This document shows, piece by piece, positions 37,732 through 51,000 of a stretch of DNA of 64,000 nt. The stretch comes from Castanea sativa. Taxonomy: Eukaryota; Streptophyta; Magnoliopsida; Fagales; Fagaceae. The stretch's first letter is position 1; each line of letters begins with the position of its first letter. Below the pieces are notes generated by a model. The model did not search any database, was not told the origin of the DNA, and saw only the letters and a list, made by a program, of their open reading frames with translations. Where the stretch lies: the NCBI RefSeq assembly GCF_040712315.1, contig NC_134013.1, forward strand, positions 77,568,001 through 77,632,000, given 5' to 3'. The position numbers and the translations under genes are program-made.

Positions 37732-38600
37732 TGTTAGGTATTTTAGGTGTTGGCTAATTCCATGACAAACTTGGTTATAATTTTATAAAATTTTACTTGT
37801 AATGACAAAGGCTTATTGTAATTGTTTTCAATATCATTTGTAACCATTTGGTGCAATCAAGGATGAAGTAAAATGAAAGTTGTTGGTGTGCAAGTCTGGA
37901 GAATTTCGGTTAAGAGAAATCAAGATCAGTCAATCAAGAAAAATTAAGCAGTTTAAAAATTTGTTGGATAGAATGTTTCACCTGTTGTTTGCTTAATTTT
38001 TGGTCATGCGAACCTCTTATGCAAAGCAATTGACTTTGTTTTCTCGGTTCAATTGTAAGCAATCAACCCTTGATCTGTATACCTCATAAGATAGAAATAT
38101 AACCATAATATTCCAAAGAGAAAGATGACATAAGGATTGAAGAGAAGATCTTGTTCAAAGTGTTCAAGTCTTTCATCCTCTCAGATGGATATGCTCTTAA
38201 GAGGATACTTAACTACCAAACACAAAACTACCACCCATGTCTTTGGGGAGTGCTATTGTGAAATCACAGAGACATTTTAAAGACTTCAAATGGCCTTGAA
38301 GTAATCACGAGACTAGTTTAGCAGTCAATGATCAATTTGTGGCTCTGAATAACTGTGAAGACTAAATGTTGGTTTAGCAATTGTAGTATGAGCGAACATC
38401 TCAAATACAATGTTTATCAATTATACTAGAGGTCTAGAAAGTTAGTCTGTATTTCAACAATCTTTATTGTGGATTTGTGGAGTTATATTTTTCCTTAAGT
38501 GTTTTTATTGTTTTGGGTTTTCACCTTGTGAAAAAATCGTTGTCACTATGTGCATGTGTAGTTGTTCTTTAATGGTGTGATTATCACTTCGTTTGTTTTG
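37732..38600 (+). repeat. Probable LTR, TGTTAGG start, end unresolved
   Basis: tgttaggtattttaggtgttggctaattccatgac begins like U3 of the family (TGTTAGG then ttggctaat and gacaaa), followed by a ~0.85-kb non-coding body ending in a gggttttcaccttgtg U5-like block. I could not place the 3' terminus. Confidence 0.4.
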
Positions 38601-38639
38601 AAGTAAAATATTTTCCAGAGCGACTAATGACTGATCTTT

Positions 38640-40230
38640 ACTAGAGCACGTGTCTAGAGTTTAGGTATGGAGATGCGAAGGTGTTAGGCACCCAGCCCCA
38701 CCTAACCTATGGGCCGACCTCACTTATTGTGTTCCATATCGTAACTCTATCAAAAGGCCCTCTAATAGGTTTATTCTATACACACACATGCACTAAGCCT
38801 ATCCTAACATGATTCTATCACTCAACCTAGCATTCATCTAAACATGGCATAACATACATTTCATATTCATCATCCACCTCATCGCATGTATCTCTTAACA
38901 TACATCTAGACATAGTATACGTCCTACCATTCATCTAGCATACACACACACACACACACCTAAACAAGCACATATCTCCAATCATCATCAAGGTAGTACA
39001 CATTCATGGCAATAAGTATATCATCATATTCCAAGGGTAGTAGGCATATAGTATCATCACATCAATCAAGCCTATTCATCATGTTCATAAAAAATTAAAA
39101 AAAAAAAATCATATTCATCATCAATCACATTGTGTTCATCATCTAATTTCATATGCATGCTCATGTGATTATGTATGACTTACCTCACTTACCTTATTAC
39201 TTTATCAACACAACACCTATGCATCAATGCATGATCATGTGATTGTGCATGTTCATGTTATTCATCTTGCACATAAACCCTAATCTTTAATCTAACACTT
39301 AAAACATGTGAAACATGGTATATTACTGACCCTAGACCCAATCATACATAAACTAACCTAAATAGGCCCTAAACCATACATTAAAGCTAAGCAAAATGGA
39401 AAAAAGAAAGAAACAGATAATTCTGGGTTTCTGTGTTGAACATGCGTGCACATGCAGAAGCACGTGTACACATGCACGAGTGTTCATAGGCCTCCTTACC
39501 CAGAAATGCCCAACAAGCAGCACACGAAAACTATATCTATTCTAAATCTAGAATGATTCTAATTATCAAAGCAGTAAACCTATTCTATACAAATAATGAT
39601 TGAAGCATTAAAACAAAGCAAAATAACAAAATGAAAGAGATTAGGTTACCTCAAACACAAGATCTCTCAAAGCTTGATTTTTTACCATTCCCCTTGATCA
39701 ATCTATAAAACAAAATACCCAGAGGATTAGTAAGTTTAACTGGAAGGCTTTGGACCAGAATAGGTCCTAGCTAGCTAAGAATCTTTAGTTTTATGATGCT
39801 TTTTGATGTAAAGTTTCTCCTGGATCACTTTTTTGGAGTAGATTTGGTGTGTTTTGGGAAAAGGGCAATGAAGCCTTATTATAGTGTTCAGAGAAAAGAG
39901 GCATGGCTCTTCCCAGGCAATGTGGGATTAGCTCTATTGCATTTTCCATAAAAAAGTTTCCTTACATACATTTCCAAAACTCTAATATACACACATGCTT
40001 GAGCATTCATACACATGACTTAAGCATGAATGTGCATGTAATGAACATAAGTACGCATGCTTAGGATACGTGCAAGGTTTTTCTTTTCCAAAACATCCTT
40101 CAAGTTAAAGAGTTTCTTTAGCTAGATCCTAGACCAATCCTAAACCCTTCTAGTGATATCATCATTGGGAAACGGGGGCTTGAGTCATAAGGGGTGCAAA
40201 ATGAGGTGTCTATAGTAGCATCTGCTTAGT
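38640..40230 (-). repeat. Degenerate Tat/Ogre-like repeat DNA
   Basis: gaaggtgttaggcaccc near 38667 and gggtgcaaaatgaggtgtct near 40192 resemble words I associate with Ogre/Tat LTRs. In between, catca-rich DNA, (AC)n near 38940-38960 and repeated catgcgtgcacatg-like words. No coding region. Assignment is a weak recollection. Confidence 0.28.
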
Positions 40231-40311
40231 GGGATGTCTACAATTTACTCGGACCCATCAGATGAGAGCTTCAGTATGTTTATGGAGGTGAATGAAGAGG
40301 TTGATAGATCA

Positions 40312-40580
40312 AGGAACGGTTTTTACCACGTAAATATCAACCAGAATTATTCAAGCAATACCAAGATTGCAAGCAAGGTTCAATCATAGTCAATGCTTAT
40401 ATGGAGGAATTTGATAAGCGACCAATTGTAATGATTTGGAGGAGATAAAAGATCAGCAAATCACGAGATTTGTGAATGTGTTGCAGGTGGAAATTTGGGA
40501 TCAGGTTTCCTTACAAACTTTATACACACTTAGTAAGGTTGAAACCCTAATAAAAAAAGTGGAGTTTCAACAGAGTAGGT
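40312..40580 (+). pseudogene. Gypsy gag fragment
   Basis: Encodes recognisable gag segments in order (PELFKQYQDCKQGS, NAYMEEFD, then DLEEIKDQQITRFVN, WDQVSLQTLYTLSKVE) with a frameshift and a stop near 40445. This is the capsid region of a Ty3/Gypsy element; nothing of pol follows. Confidence 0.7.
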
Positions 40581-40628
40581 CAAATATGAAGTCCTAATTA
40601 TCTATTTGGAATTCTCTCAATTCTTCAC

Positions 40629-41230
40629 ACTTTGATACCAACTAATGTCGTGAAAGCTACATAAAAAAAACACGTTAATTTGTAAATGAAAACAAACTAA
40701 ATACATTAGCTTCCAAATGAAAACCTCGAATTCACGAGGGGTTTTTTTAATCTAAAGTGATAGATCTTTTGGATTCCACCGAAGAAAAGCAATAGGCAAA
40801 AGTTTGAATTTTTATTAATTTGATAATTGAATTTCCTTGGCGGCTACAATGTGTTTAAATAGTAGAAGAAAACATAGGACAGTTAGGAAAACATCCAGAA
40901 AACCCTAATTCGCACTAATCACAAAATTAGGTGGCAAAAAGGTAAATTTTACCAAATATAGAAAATTGAGATAAGGAAACTAAACTACTGTCTCTAGGAG
41001 ATGTCCTAAAATAGATGGAATCTTTTTGGCATTTGAACTAAAAGTTATTAAGGAAACAAATATTATAAAAATGAAAAGAAAAAAAACCCACAGATTTCTT
41101 GGGCTAAATAATGGAATTTTCTAGAAAGTGGCTTCAAACATGGCCAAAGGTGACGAGTTCTATTCCTAGCAACGTTTCCCTTCATGTCACGAAATTTCAC
41201 GCAATTCCATCACTATCGCCAATGATTTCT
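40629..41230 (-). repeat. LTR family G, minus copy, with primer site
   Basis: Minus-strand TGGTATCAAAGT (40629-40640) is an initiator-Met primer site right after the LTR end at 40641. The LTR extends to about 41230 and is a diverged copy of 26500-27105. Only ~40 bp of internal sequence remain before unrelated DNA. Confidence 0.6.
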
Positions 41231-42688
41231 ACTAGTACCTTTCTACTTCTTAAATTTTTGGTGCTTTGACTTTTAGTGGTCTCTCTAATCAAGGAAAGTC
41301 TGTTCTACATCATTTTCTCTATGAATGTAGACTATTAGGCCAAACCACATTAAAACCTTACTCTTTATTTCCTCTTTTCTACCTCTCAACCACTCAAAAA
41401 AATTTAAACACTGAATCATTAACCAAGATGTAAATCCTCTTGACCCTAATTGGTTGCATGGCACTAAAGGATTGGTGTTGCACCTAATTTGTTATTGATT
41501 CATTAAACATGAAAACCCTAGACCCAGTGATGTTGATCCAAAAAAAATTCTAATCAATTGAGCCAAAGAAAAAACTGGATTATGGAAATTATTGATATGC
41601 AGGAATTTGAATCATGAGATAAGAAAAAATTGGGAATTATGAGTTATGAGAATGAGTTGTGAACTGTGAGTTGTAAGTTATAAGGACTAAGATATAAGAA
41701 TTGAGATATAGGAGCGTTGAGAACCAAAGACAGCCTTAAACCCTATAGAATAACTTCATAACTTTCATAGCCTATAAGCCGCACCCGAAGCAAACGCGCC
41801 TCTTCAAACAACAAAACTAAAAATTGTATTTCTTCACACATTACATACATATGATAGGATGACAATTATAGCACGAGTATAAACCACAATACAGCCTTGG
41901 TCCTACCGCCAATACAGCATGGTATATGCTTCTCTTGTGCTTTGACAAGGTGAATCAATAAGAATCACATGCTGACCGGTTGGTAGGGAATTCCTTATAT
42001 TGGATATTATTTCATCCACACGATTATTGAAGGCTCAGTCATACTAGTAAGACCCATCAAGAGAAGTTGCAAGTCACTATTTGGACCCCAACTTACATTG
42101 CTAAACATAAACAAACCATTGCTTGGGAGAAGGATCATACCCAAAACATCAAACATACTTCATCTGTGATTTTAGGAGTACAAATTAAGGCAAGTGAAAT
42201 GCAATATCATGTGCATCAGTGCGTGTTCAATATTGATACAAATAAAAAGCTAGCCATGTGTGACATGTGACTTTGGTATTTGCTAGTGACGCCGAACTCG
42301 TTTTGTCATCTACGAAAGATGGGGACTGTTGCAAGTACAGTACAAATTAATACGGCGCCCATACCCATCAGCGATTTCAACGAAAGTTGTCTCTTGATGC
42401 CTCATACATGCATGCAGGAAGGTCACATGTGAGGTGTGGGCGCATGAATTTCCTCACTTAAAAAAACAGGGTGATGGACAGCTTATGAATCATATATATG
42501 TATGTATCCCTTTCTTTCAATTCTCAACCTTTCATTCACATGTTCAAGTTTTTTAGCCAATTAGGTACATATCAATAACAGTTGTAGTGTGTCGTTTAGT
42601 GGGGTCTTATTGACTTCTTTTGGTGGCATGCATGTTACCCTATCCATAAGCCAAACCATTGTAAGTTCGTTTCCAAAGCCTAAAACCA
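41231..42688. other. Gene-free stretch, low-copy looking
   Basis: No gene or repeat recognised. An open frame at 42067-42270 has no known motif. catgcatgca near 42408-42416 is an RY-like word, not evidence by itself. Confidence 0.4.
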
Positions 42689-43118
42689 GGCCAAAATGGG
42701 CTTTTACCTTCTTTTCTTCTTCTTCTTCTTCTTTTTTATTTTTATTTTTATTATTATTATTTTTTTAACTTTCCAACATTTTGCCTCATTTCTCAAGCTA
42801 TTTAAGAAAATGCTCTTGTTTTGAAACTCGATTTTTTAAAAATCAAGTTTCAAATGTAAAACTCGATTTTTAGACAATCAAGTTATAGCAAACGTGACCT
42901 TAGAAAAAAAAATTTGGAACTCGAGTTCCAAAATTTTTTTTTTCTAAGTCCACATTCACTATAACTCGATTATCTAAAAATTAAGTTTTACATTTGGAAA
43001 ACGATTTTTTGAAAATTAAGTTTTAAAACAAGGGCATTTCTCTAAATAGTTTGAGAAATTGGACAAAATGCTGGAAAGTAAAAAAAAAAAAAAAACCCCT
43101 TAAAATCCCATTTTGGCC
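42689..43118. mobile_element. Long fold-back MITE (430-bp palindrome)
   Basis: The two halves are inverted copies centred on ggaactcgagttcc (42917-42930). Outer ends ggccaaaatgggcttt and, read inward, ggccaaaatgggatttt match; inner arms carry actttccaacattttg / actttccagcattttg and repeated aactcgatttt words. The RNA would form a hairpin of roughly 150-200 bp per arm. No coding capacity and no clear target duplication. Confidence 0.85.
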
Positions 43119-43946
43119 GTATATCTCATCATATATTAATTCTTTAACAAGCTATACAAGATATTATGTTTTCAAAGGATTTCAAAGAAAATTAAGTAAA
43201 AACTAACACTTGTCATCGGTTGGAGGATGTGCGCTTCTTGCTTACTGTCTATTAGGCTATGCTTGGTTCTGAAAAAGAAAGAAAAAAATTCAAGTGTTTA
43301 GTTACATTCATAAAAATGCTATGAAAAACATATGTTTTAAATTACTACTTTCCCAAATTTTCTCATCTCCTATTAATAATAAATTTCTCAAATTTTCTCA
43401 TCTCCTATTAATAATAAATTTAGATAAAAAATAATCTTGATCAGTTACTGGTGGTGATTGGTGACCAGAGACCAGGAACATTAGTGGGAATAGTGGTTGG
43501 GTGACTAAAAGTAGGGGTAGAGGTATTATTAATGAGTTTTGGGTGAGGGGAAAATGAAAGGGCTACAAATAAAAGTGTAAAACATTTTCTACCAAAAGTG
43601 TTTTATTTTTATTTTTATTTTATAGTCAATTAGAAAACAATTTCCAGTCGACCAAAAATATAAAAAATACAAAAAGTATTTTCCCGAAAATTAATTCCTA
43701 TAAAAAACAAACACACCCTTAATTGAAAATGAAAAAAATGTATCATAAATTTTATACAAGTGATGGGAGTTTAACATGGAGACTAAAGATCGTACTTGTA
43801 TTCGTGAATCTTCCAAGTTCTAAAGAACGAAAAGAAAAAATAAATATGTTAGGTGTTTAGATCACTTCATATTCCAGTGGACTTTATACTCCAAGAATTA
43901 CCACTATGTCTAGCTGGTTCAAGAACGGCTTGGTAGTGAATAAAAA

Positions 43947-44320
43947 TGGGTAAAATGCAAAACTGACCTTTTAAGTTTCTTTAGATTTCATTTCAGTCGT
44001 CTAATTTTACTTTTGTTCATTTTAGTTCTCTAACTTTCAAGTTTTTTCAATTAAGACTTTTCTATCAACTTTTCTTATATGTTGTGGTTAATTTTTCAAT
44101 TTTATAAATTTTTCTTCAAAATTTTTTGATTTAAAAAAATTCAATTAATGATTGAAAAATATTTTCCAGTTTTTTTTTTTCAAAATTTTTTAACAAAAGT
44201 TAATGAAAATGCCTTAATTGAATAATCTGAAACTTAGAAGACTGAAATGAACGAAAGCAAAGTTAGAGGACTAAGATAAAATTTGAAAAAAGTTATAGGG
44301 TCAGTTTTGTATTTTAGCCA
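43947..44320. mobile_element. Second fold-back MITE
   Basis: tgggtaaaatgcaaaactgacc at the left end pairs with tggctaaaatacaaaactgac read inward from 44320. The arms stay complementary for about 100 bp (tctaactttcaag / tctaagtttcaga; tcaattaag on both sides of the loop). Left-flank ataaaaa and right-flank ataaaat may be an eroded target duplication. Confidence 0.78.
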
Positions 44321-45142
44321 ATAAAATCATCGGTCCCAAAGGAGATGCTATTTGCAATACAGGTCAAAGAGACCTATACAAAAAGAAAACAAGATGAAAG
44401 ATCAAGGGAAAACAAAATGTCAGTAAGTTTAAATAATGTTATTTGAAATTTTGCAGAGAAGTTTGCGTACTAGTCTCTCAAATGTACATGGAAGTATGGG
44501 TTTCTCTTTCCCCATGCTCTCAGTGTGTATATATTATATACATATATAGATAGGGTATTTATGGTTTCTAAGAGGTCAATGTGTTCGTGAAATTTTGAAA
44601 CAATTTAGGCTATATATATATATATATTAAATAATAATACTTATTAGAATACACATGAAAATAACAATATTAGTGTTTTTTAAATTGGGTTTCTATATGC
44701 ATATAAATTATTGTTTTTTCCCATAAAAATAGATTCTCTATTTTGTAATTAAAATTCAAGTAAAATTCAAGCAAGGGGGGGGGGGGGGGGTGGGGGCTAT
44801 ACAAAACTTTGTATATCTCTACCATTTAAAAATTTAAATGGTTTCTAATGCTAATAAGATTTGACAGAGTAACTTGAGCCCTATATCAACTCAGTCATTC
44901 CAAACTATTAAACAGGTGGTCAACCCAAACACAATGGATGTTAAGGAAAAGAATAGTTGCTTTTCGAAATTCTTGCCTAAGGATGACTGTTATACCTACT
45001 CCACCATTGAAACGATGGCTAGAAATTAAGAAATGTTCCCTTGAAACAAGTCGTCAGAGTCTGGTATAAATGGAGTTTCGAGGTAAGAGTGAAAACTTCT
45101 AGATTCTTTGGATTTATCATGAAAATAAAGGCTCTTCCCGAC
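44321..45142. other. Gene-free stretch with G16 tract
   Basis: (AT)n near 44611-44628 and a G16 run at 44775-44790. 44860-45142 could be the 3' flank of the open segment that follows on the minus strand. Confidence 0.4.
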
Positions 45143-45545
45143 TTAAGCATCGAAGAGGGCATTAACCAGCACCTTATCGGTGTCACTCAGATAACTTGGC
45201 TCATTGTAGGAGCTTGTCCTTTGGTTTGACCATGCAATTGGCACCATATGAGGGAACGACTTCCTATTTTTTCTTATGAAAAAGATTATACGGTTCAAAC
45301 AGGGTTGATAGACATCCAATGCAACATTAGCAACACCACCAACCAACTTGATCAGAACTCCCGAAATAATCCCATCAAGATTAGTGAAGGATTTCCACTT
45401 TGGACCAGCAAGTGAAAGATATAGCAGCTTCTTTTGAGGCACCCCGCCATGATGAATTGCCTTCTCCCTTAAGGCACCGTGCTGCGATGAATAAGGAATA
45501 ATTTGCAGTGACCAAGGATAAAATGAATTGGATGAGAATCGAATG
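45143..45545 (-). pseudogene. Unidentified coding-like fragment cut by a solo LTR
   Basis: Minus-strand open segment of about 134 codons, from the LTR border at 45545 to a stop at 45143-45145, containing GALREKAIHHGGVPQKKLLY, LAGPKWKSFTNLDGIISG, VGGVANVALDVYQP and SDTDKVLVNALFDA. Codon use and mixed composition look like real coding sequence rather than AT-rich noise, and it is not retroelement-like to me. I do not recognise the family. Its 5' part is interrupted by the solo LTR at 45546-46120, so it is probably the C-terminal remnant of a host gene or a captured fragment. Confidence 0.4.
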
Positions 45546-46120
45546 TGTTGGGTCCCAAACAATATTATCACAAAAACTATCAGTTCAAATAGCAATCACA
45601 CACAAAAATACAAATATTTACGTGAAAAACTCTCTCTTTGAAAAGAAAAACTACGGAACAAATTCCAAATCAATTCACTATTATCAAATCAATTACAATA
45701 ATTCTCAAATTTATGCCTAACTTGAGATTCACCAAATACAACAATAAATCCCCTAGTCTATGTCTCACAGCTAAAAAAAATTCTCTTATTTTCTTTGCTC
45801 TCACATACACTAATTATTTCTCTCAAAGACAGTAATACTTTATTCTCTCCTCTTTATTTTCTTCTTCACACACAACTCTCTCTTGGCTGCCTTCTTTTCT
45901 CTATGCGGCATGCTCTGTCTTCTCCTCTATACAGCACACCACAAAAAAATACATAAAGCTTGTTTAAATAACCCCACCAACATAGCTTTCTTTAGGTGCC
46001 CTACCATTTCCTAATTCTAATTCAACTAGGAAACTTCGTAAGCCACATCAACAAAAGCTCATTAAGTGAGCACTTCAGTGTTGGGCTAGGCTGGACCATG
46101 GTGCTCACGTGCACCCAACA
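45546..46120. repeat. Solo LTR B, TGTTGGGT...ACCCAACA
   Basis: 575 bp with perfect 8-bp terminal inverted repeats TGTTGGGT / ACCCAACA and flanks gaatg (45541-45545) and aaatg (46121-46125), a target duplication with one change. Orientation is not certain; no internal sequence. Confidence 0.75.
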
Positions 46121-46227
46121 AAATGAAAAATAGAAAGAGTATTGCCTCTCAGTCTAAATAGTGGTGTATATCTTTTCTCAAATAAATATTATTTAGAGTT
46201 TTTTATTTAGTTTCTCCTTATGTTATT

Positions 46228-46520
46228 TGTTAAACTGTGCATAAATGAAGAATGAAAGAAGAATTGCCTAAGCTACAAGTAGTTTGTATATAGAATTAGT
46301 TAAGTTTTCTATTTTGACATTTGTCAGTAGTGTATTGGCTGGACTAGAAGTTAGTCATAGGAGTTAGTTTTTTTTTTCCCGCCTCTTATCCTTATATATA
46401 AAGGATAGAGCTTAGATATTTATGTATTGAAGAATATATACACATACAGTTTTTCATTTCTCTCTCATAGTTTCCTTGATTTCCACCATTGTTGAAGATG
46501 TATGTGCTTGAATTCTAACA
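46228..46520 (+). repeat. 5' LTR of the Copia element
   Basis: 293 bp, TGTTAAACTG...GAATTCTAACA, with ccttatatataaagga as TATA region near 46388-46405. Confidence 0.92.
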
Positions 46521-46532
46521 TGATATCAGAGC
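46521..46532 (+). other. Copia primer binding site (initiator Met tRNA)
   Basis: tgatatcagagc directly follows the 5' LTR. Confidence 0.85.
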
Positions 46533-46951
46533 TGAACTAGTGGAGAGCTTTTTGTTTTTGGTACTCTTTGAATTTGCTAGTTCATTTTCTTTCCATTTGT
46601 CTTTCTATGCTTGGTTTCAGATCAAGTAGAAAATTTTCCTCTATATTTTCTCTTGATTTTCACACATTTTCTTTCCCTTTTGTTTTGCTTTCCTTTTGCA
46701 ATTCTTAGCAAATTGAATTGGGAACTTAAGTCTTTAGTAATTGAATTTTCATTTGGATCTTGATTTGATCAATGAAATTCAATTTCTTTTTCTTGTGAAA
46801 GAACCTTAGGGTTTCTGCAATTGAATTCTCCATCTAAATCTTCGCTTGATTAGTGGATTTAGATTTAATTCTTGTTCTGAGAATCTTGAAGCTTTAGTTG
46901 TTCGTTGAATTCTCGTAGAGTCTATCAATCTTGATTGTAGCATATTAGTTC

Positions 46952-47956
46952 TTGATTAGACAAACTCTGATTGAAGATATTGGTGATAGTACATCAAGTA
47001 CCTCAGTTCCAACCATTCAGCCATGGGAAAATTCCTCTAGCCCATATTTCTTGTCTAACAGTGACAATCCTGGTGTGTCACTTGTTGTTCAGCACCTCAT
47101 TGAGGAGAACTACAACACTTGGGGTAAAGCCGTTCTCATTGCCTTGGATGCTAAATACAAAATAGGCTTCATTGATGGTTCTATACCAAAGCCTCAGTCA
47201 GTTGATCATCCTTGCTACACTGCTTGGTGCAAGTGTAATAGCACTGTCCTAGCTTGGTTGTTCAACTCCATCTTAAAAGATCTTCAACCTAGTGTAGTTT
47301 ACTTCAAAACAGCTAGGGAGGTTTGGCTAGATTTGCAACACAGGTTTTCTCAAGGAAATGGGCCTCGTATTTTTGAGTTGAGAAAGGAAGTCTGTTCTTT
47401 AACTTAAGAAGATCTTAGCATTAGTAGCTATTACACTAAATTTAAGGGACAGTAGCAAGAACTGTCAAATTATAAGACTTGTTCTTGTGGTCATCACGTA
47501 GAAGATTGTGTCATGTCTTTCTTGGTGGGCCTTAATGATACCTATACCACAGTCAGAGGGTAGATTTTTATAATGGACCCCATTCCTTCTTTGAGCAAGG
47601 TTTTTTCTCTTTTGTTCCAAGATGAGAAGTAGAGGAAGGTAGGAAAAAAGATCAACATTGAGTCTTCTGCTTTTGCAGTTAAGACTAATGGTTCTGCTAA
47701 AACTTTTAACAAAGCTAAATCTGGGAGACCTCAATGTACCCATTGTGGAATTTTGGGACATGTAGCTGATAAATGCTACAAGTTACATGGTTATCCCCCT
47801 GGTTATAAGTTCAAGACCAAGGGTTCACAAGCTGGTTCCTTTGTTAATAATATTGTAGCAACTGAGAACACTCCTGATGAAAGTGTGAATTTGACTCGTT
47901 CAGAATGTCAACAATTACTTAGTTTGCTGAATTCTCATAATCACTTTGGTACTTAA
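46952..47956 (+). pseudogene. Copia gag pseudogene
   Basis: Reads from a TTG at 46952, where an ATG would be expected, through NTWGKAVLIALDAKYKIGFI and QPSVVYFKTAREVWLDLQHR, meets stops near 47406 and 47452, and continues with a CX2CX4HX4C knuckle (CTHCGILGHVADKC) at about 47736-47777 followed by YKLHGYPPGYK. This is the nucleocapsid precursor of a Copia particle. Stops and the lost start make it dead. Confidence 0.88.
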
Positions 47957-48029
47957 GCACCACAAGAAAGAGGTTTTGACACACACCAAATTGCCAATAT
48001 CATCAGTTAGTCTTCCATTGGTCTTCAAG

Positions 48030-51000
48030 AACATGAGGTTTCAAGTATTTGGTCTACTCCTTCCTTAGAATATTCTGTTTTCTCTTCTAATGTTGTTACT
48101 ACCCATATTAGTTCCACTGATTGGATTCTTGATAGTGGTGCTATAGACCATATGGTTCATTCAATTCAATTCTTTACTTTTATAACTTCCATAGTTCAAA
48201 TCTTTGTTAGATTACCTAATGGATATATGGCTAAGGTCACGCATATTGGGACTGTGAAAATTTCTCCTACACTACTCTTAGAAAATGTGCTTTGCATTCC
48301 TAGTTTCTCCTTCAATTTTATTTCTATCAGTAAACTAACTCAAAATCCATCTTGTTGTTGTATCTTTCTTTCATAATTCTGTCTCATTCAGGACTTACAG
48401 CTCTGGAAGATGATTGGGTTGGGTAAGAAGCAAGGACGTCTCTACACACTGTAAAGCAAGTCTTCTATTTCATTGCCAGCATCTGTTTCTATTGTTTTTT
48501 CTAATCTTTCTAAGTTTTCTTCTTTCTGTTTCAACTCATGTATTTCTGAAGTTAATAAGACTAGCCTATGGCATTGTAGGTTAGGCCACCCTTCCCCACA
48601 AAGATTAGTCTTGTTACAATCTCTTGTACCAAATGTGATTACATGCAATAATAATAAAAGCTTTGAGTGTTTTGTTTGTCCTCTTGCCAAGCAAAAAAGG
48701 TTGCCTTTTCACTCATCTGTTTCTTCTTCCTCTTGTTGTTTTGACTTGATTCATGCTGACATTTGGGGGCCTTATTCTACTCCTTCATTAAATGGATCCA
48801 AGTATTTTCTTACCTTAGTGGATGATTATAGTTGATGTACTTGGGTCTACTTAATGAAACACAAATTTGAAACTTCATGTTTAATTCAATCCTTTTATAA
48901 TATGATTTTCACACAATTCAAGGTTCCTATCAAGATCATTAGATTTGATAATGGACCTGAGTTTGCTTTGAACTCCTTTTATGCCTCTAAAGGTATCATA
49001 CATTAGCTTAGCTGTGTGGAAACTTCACAACAAAATTCAGTGGTTGAAAGGAAGCATCAATGCCTTCTTGTTGTTTCTAGAGCATTGAGATTTCAAGCCA
49101 ATCTTCCTTTAAAGTTTTGGGGAGATTGTGTTCTCACTGCAACTTATCTCATTAATAGAATACCTAGTCCCCTTTTGCATGATGTTACACATTTCCAAAT
49201 GTTATTGGGTCATACTCCTTCCTATAGTCACCTTAGATCATTTGGTTGTCTTTGTTATACTTCAACATTGGCTTGAGACAGGTCCAAATTTGATCCTAGG
49301 GCTAAGGCATGTGTATTCCTTGGTTATCCCTTTGGTACAAAAGGTTACAAGCTTTTTGATTTAGCTTTTAGAACCTGTTTTCTATCTAGGGATGTTGTCT
49401 TCAAGGAATCCATTTTCCCTTTTAAACACTGGTTTGCAAAATCCCCTTGCATCCTTCTTCCACACTTTCTCAATCAATGTTTCCAGAGCAACTTGTTCTT
49501 CCTGAGTCTTGTCCACCACTTGTTTCTGCAGAGTTTGGTACATCTACTGCTTCTACAAAGTTTACTCTTCCTTATACTACAAATATAGCAGCCCCTCCAA
49601 ATGAGTTTCCTGATCTTGTTCTTGTTAATTCTGACCTCGAGCAGTCTATTTCTATAGCAGTTCCTCCTGTTAATTCTATTTCTATTCCTATTCCTCCATC
49701 AGTACCTCAACCTCCAAGAAAGTCCACTAGACCTCACAAGGCACCTTATTATCTTCATGATTACCACTGCAACTTGCTTTTGCCCATGTGTTAGCTTCAA
49801 CTTCCCTTACTCAGCCACATGATTCCATGGCCTCTAATGATTCAGGTATTCTCTATCCCATCTCTTCTACTCTATCTTATAATAAACTCTCCATTGTTCA
49901 TAGAGCTTTTGCTATTGCTTTATCTGTTTCCAAGGAGCCTAAATCTTATGCTAAAGCCATTTTAGATCCTAGATGGCAAGATGCAATGCAAGCTAAGATT
50001 GATGCCCTTAAGGCTAATAACACTTGAATTATGTGTCCACTTCCTTTGGCAAGGTTCCTATAGGGTGTAAATAGGTGTACAAAGTGAAATTCAGAGCTGA
50101 TGGTTTTGTGGAAAGGTATAAAGCTTGTTTAGTGGCAAAGCGGTTTACTCAAACTAAGGGCATTGCTTTTTCTGAAACCTTCTCTCCTATGGTCAAGTTT
50201 GTGACAATTAGAACCTTGCTAGCACTAGCTGCTATTTATGATTGGCATTTGACACAACTTGATGTCAACAATGCTTTTCTCCATGGTGATCTCCATGAAG
50301 AAGTTTACACGCTTCCACCTCTTGGATTTGGCAGTAAGGGGGAGGTTTGTAGATTGATTAAGTCTCTATATAAACTTAAACAAGCTAGTAGACAATGGTT
50401 TGCAAAATTGACTTCCACAATTGTCAATCATGGATTTATTCAATCAAAATCTGATTACTCTGTCTTCACCAGAATTCAAGGAGGTTCCATTATCATCATT
50501 TTGGTGTATGTTTATGACATATTAATTGCAAGAAATGATGTGGATGCAGTGAACTCTTTCAAGCAGTTTTTGGATAGTAAATTCAAGCTTAAGGATCCTG
50601 GCACTTTAAAATACTTTCTTGGGCTTGAGGTGGCTAGAACTACAAAGGGTTATTCTTTGTGTCAAAGGAAGTATACCTTGGATCTTCTTGCTGATACAGG
50701 TTTGTTGGCTAGTAAACCTGCAAGCATACCTATGGAGCAGTTTGCAAAATTCAGTAACTTCATTGGTGAACCAGTTTTAGACCTTTCACAGTATAGAAGG
50801 CTAATTGGCAAGTTTCTTTACTTAACCTTGACCAGGCTTGATATATGCTATTCAGTGCATAAATTGAGTCAATCTATGAGTTCCCCTAAATTTTTTCACT
50901 TACAAGCAGCTTACAGAATTATCAAGTACTTGAAGAAGACACCAGGGCCGGATTTGTTCCTTTCTACAGATTCAAGTTTAAAATTGAAAGCTTATTGTGA

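Noticed and set aside
45508..45835. Open frames of 65-70 codons on the plus strand
   Set aside because: They lie mostly in solo LTR B and are AT-rich without motifs.
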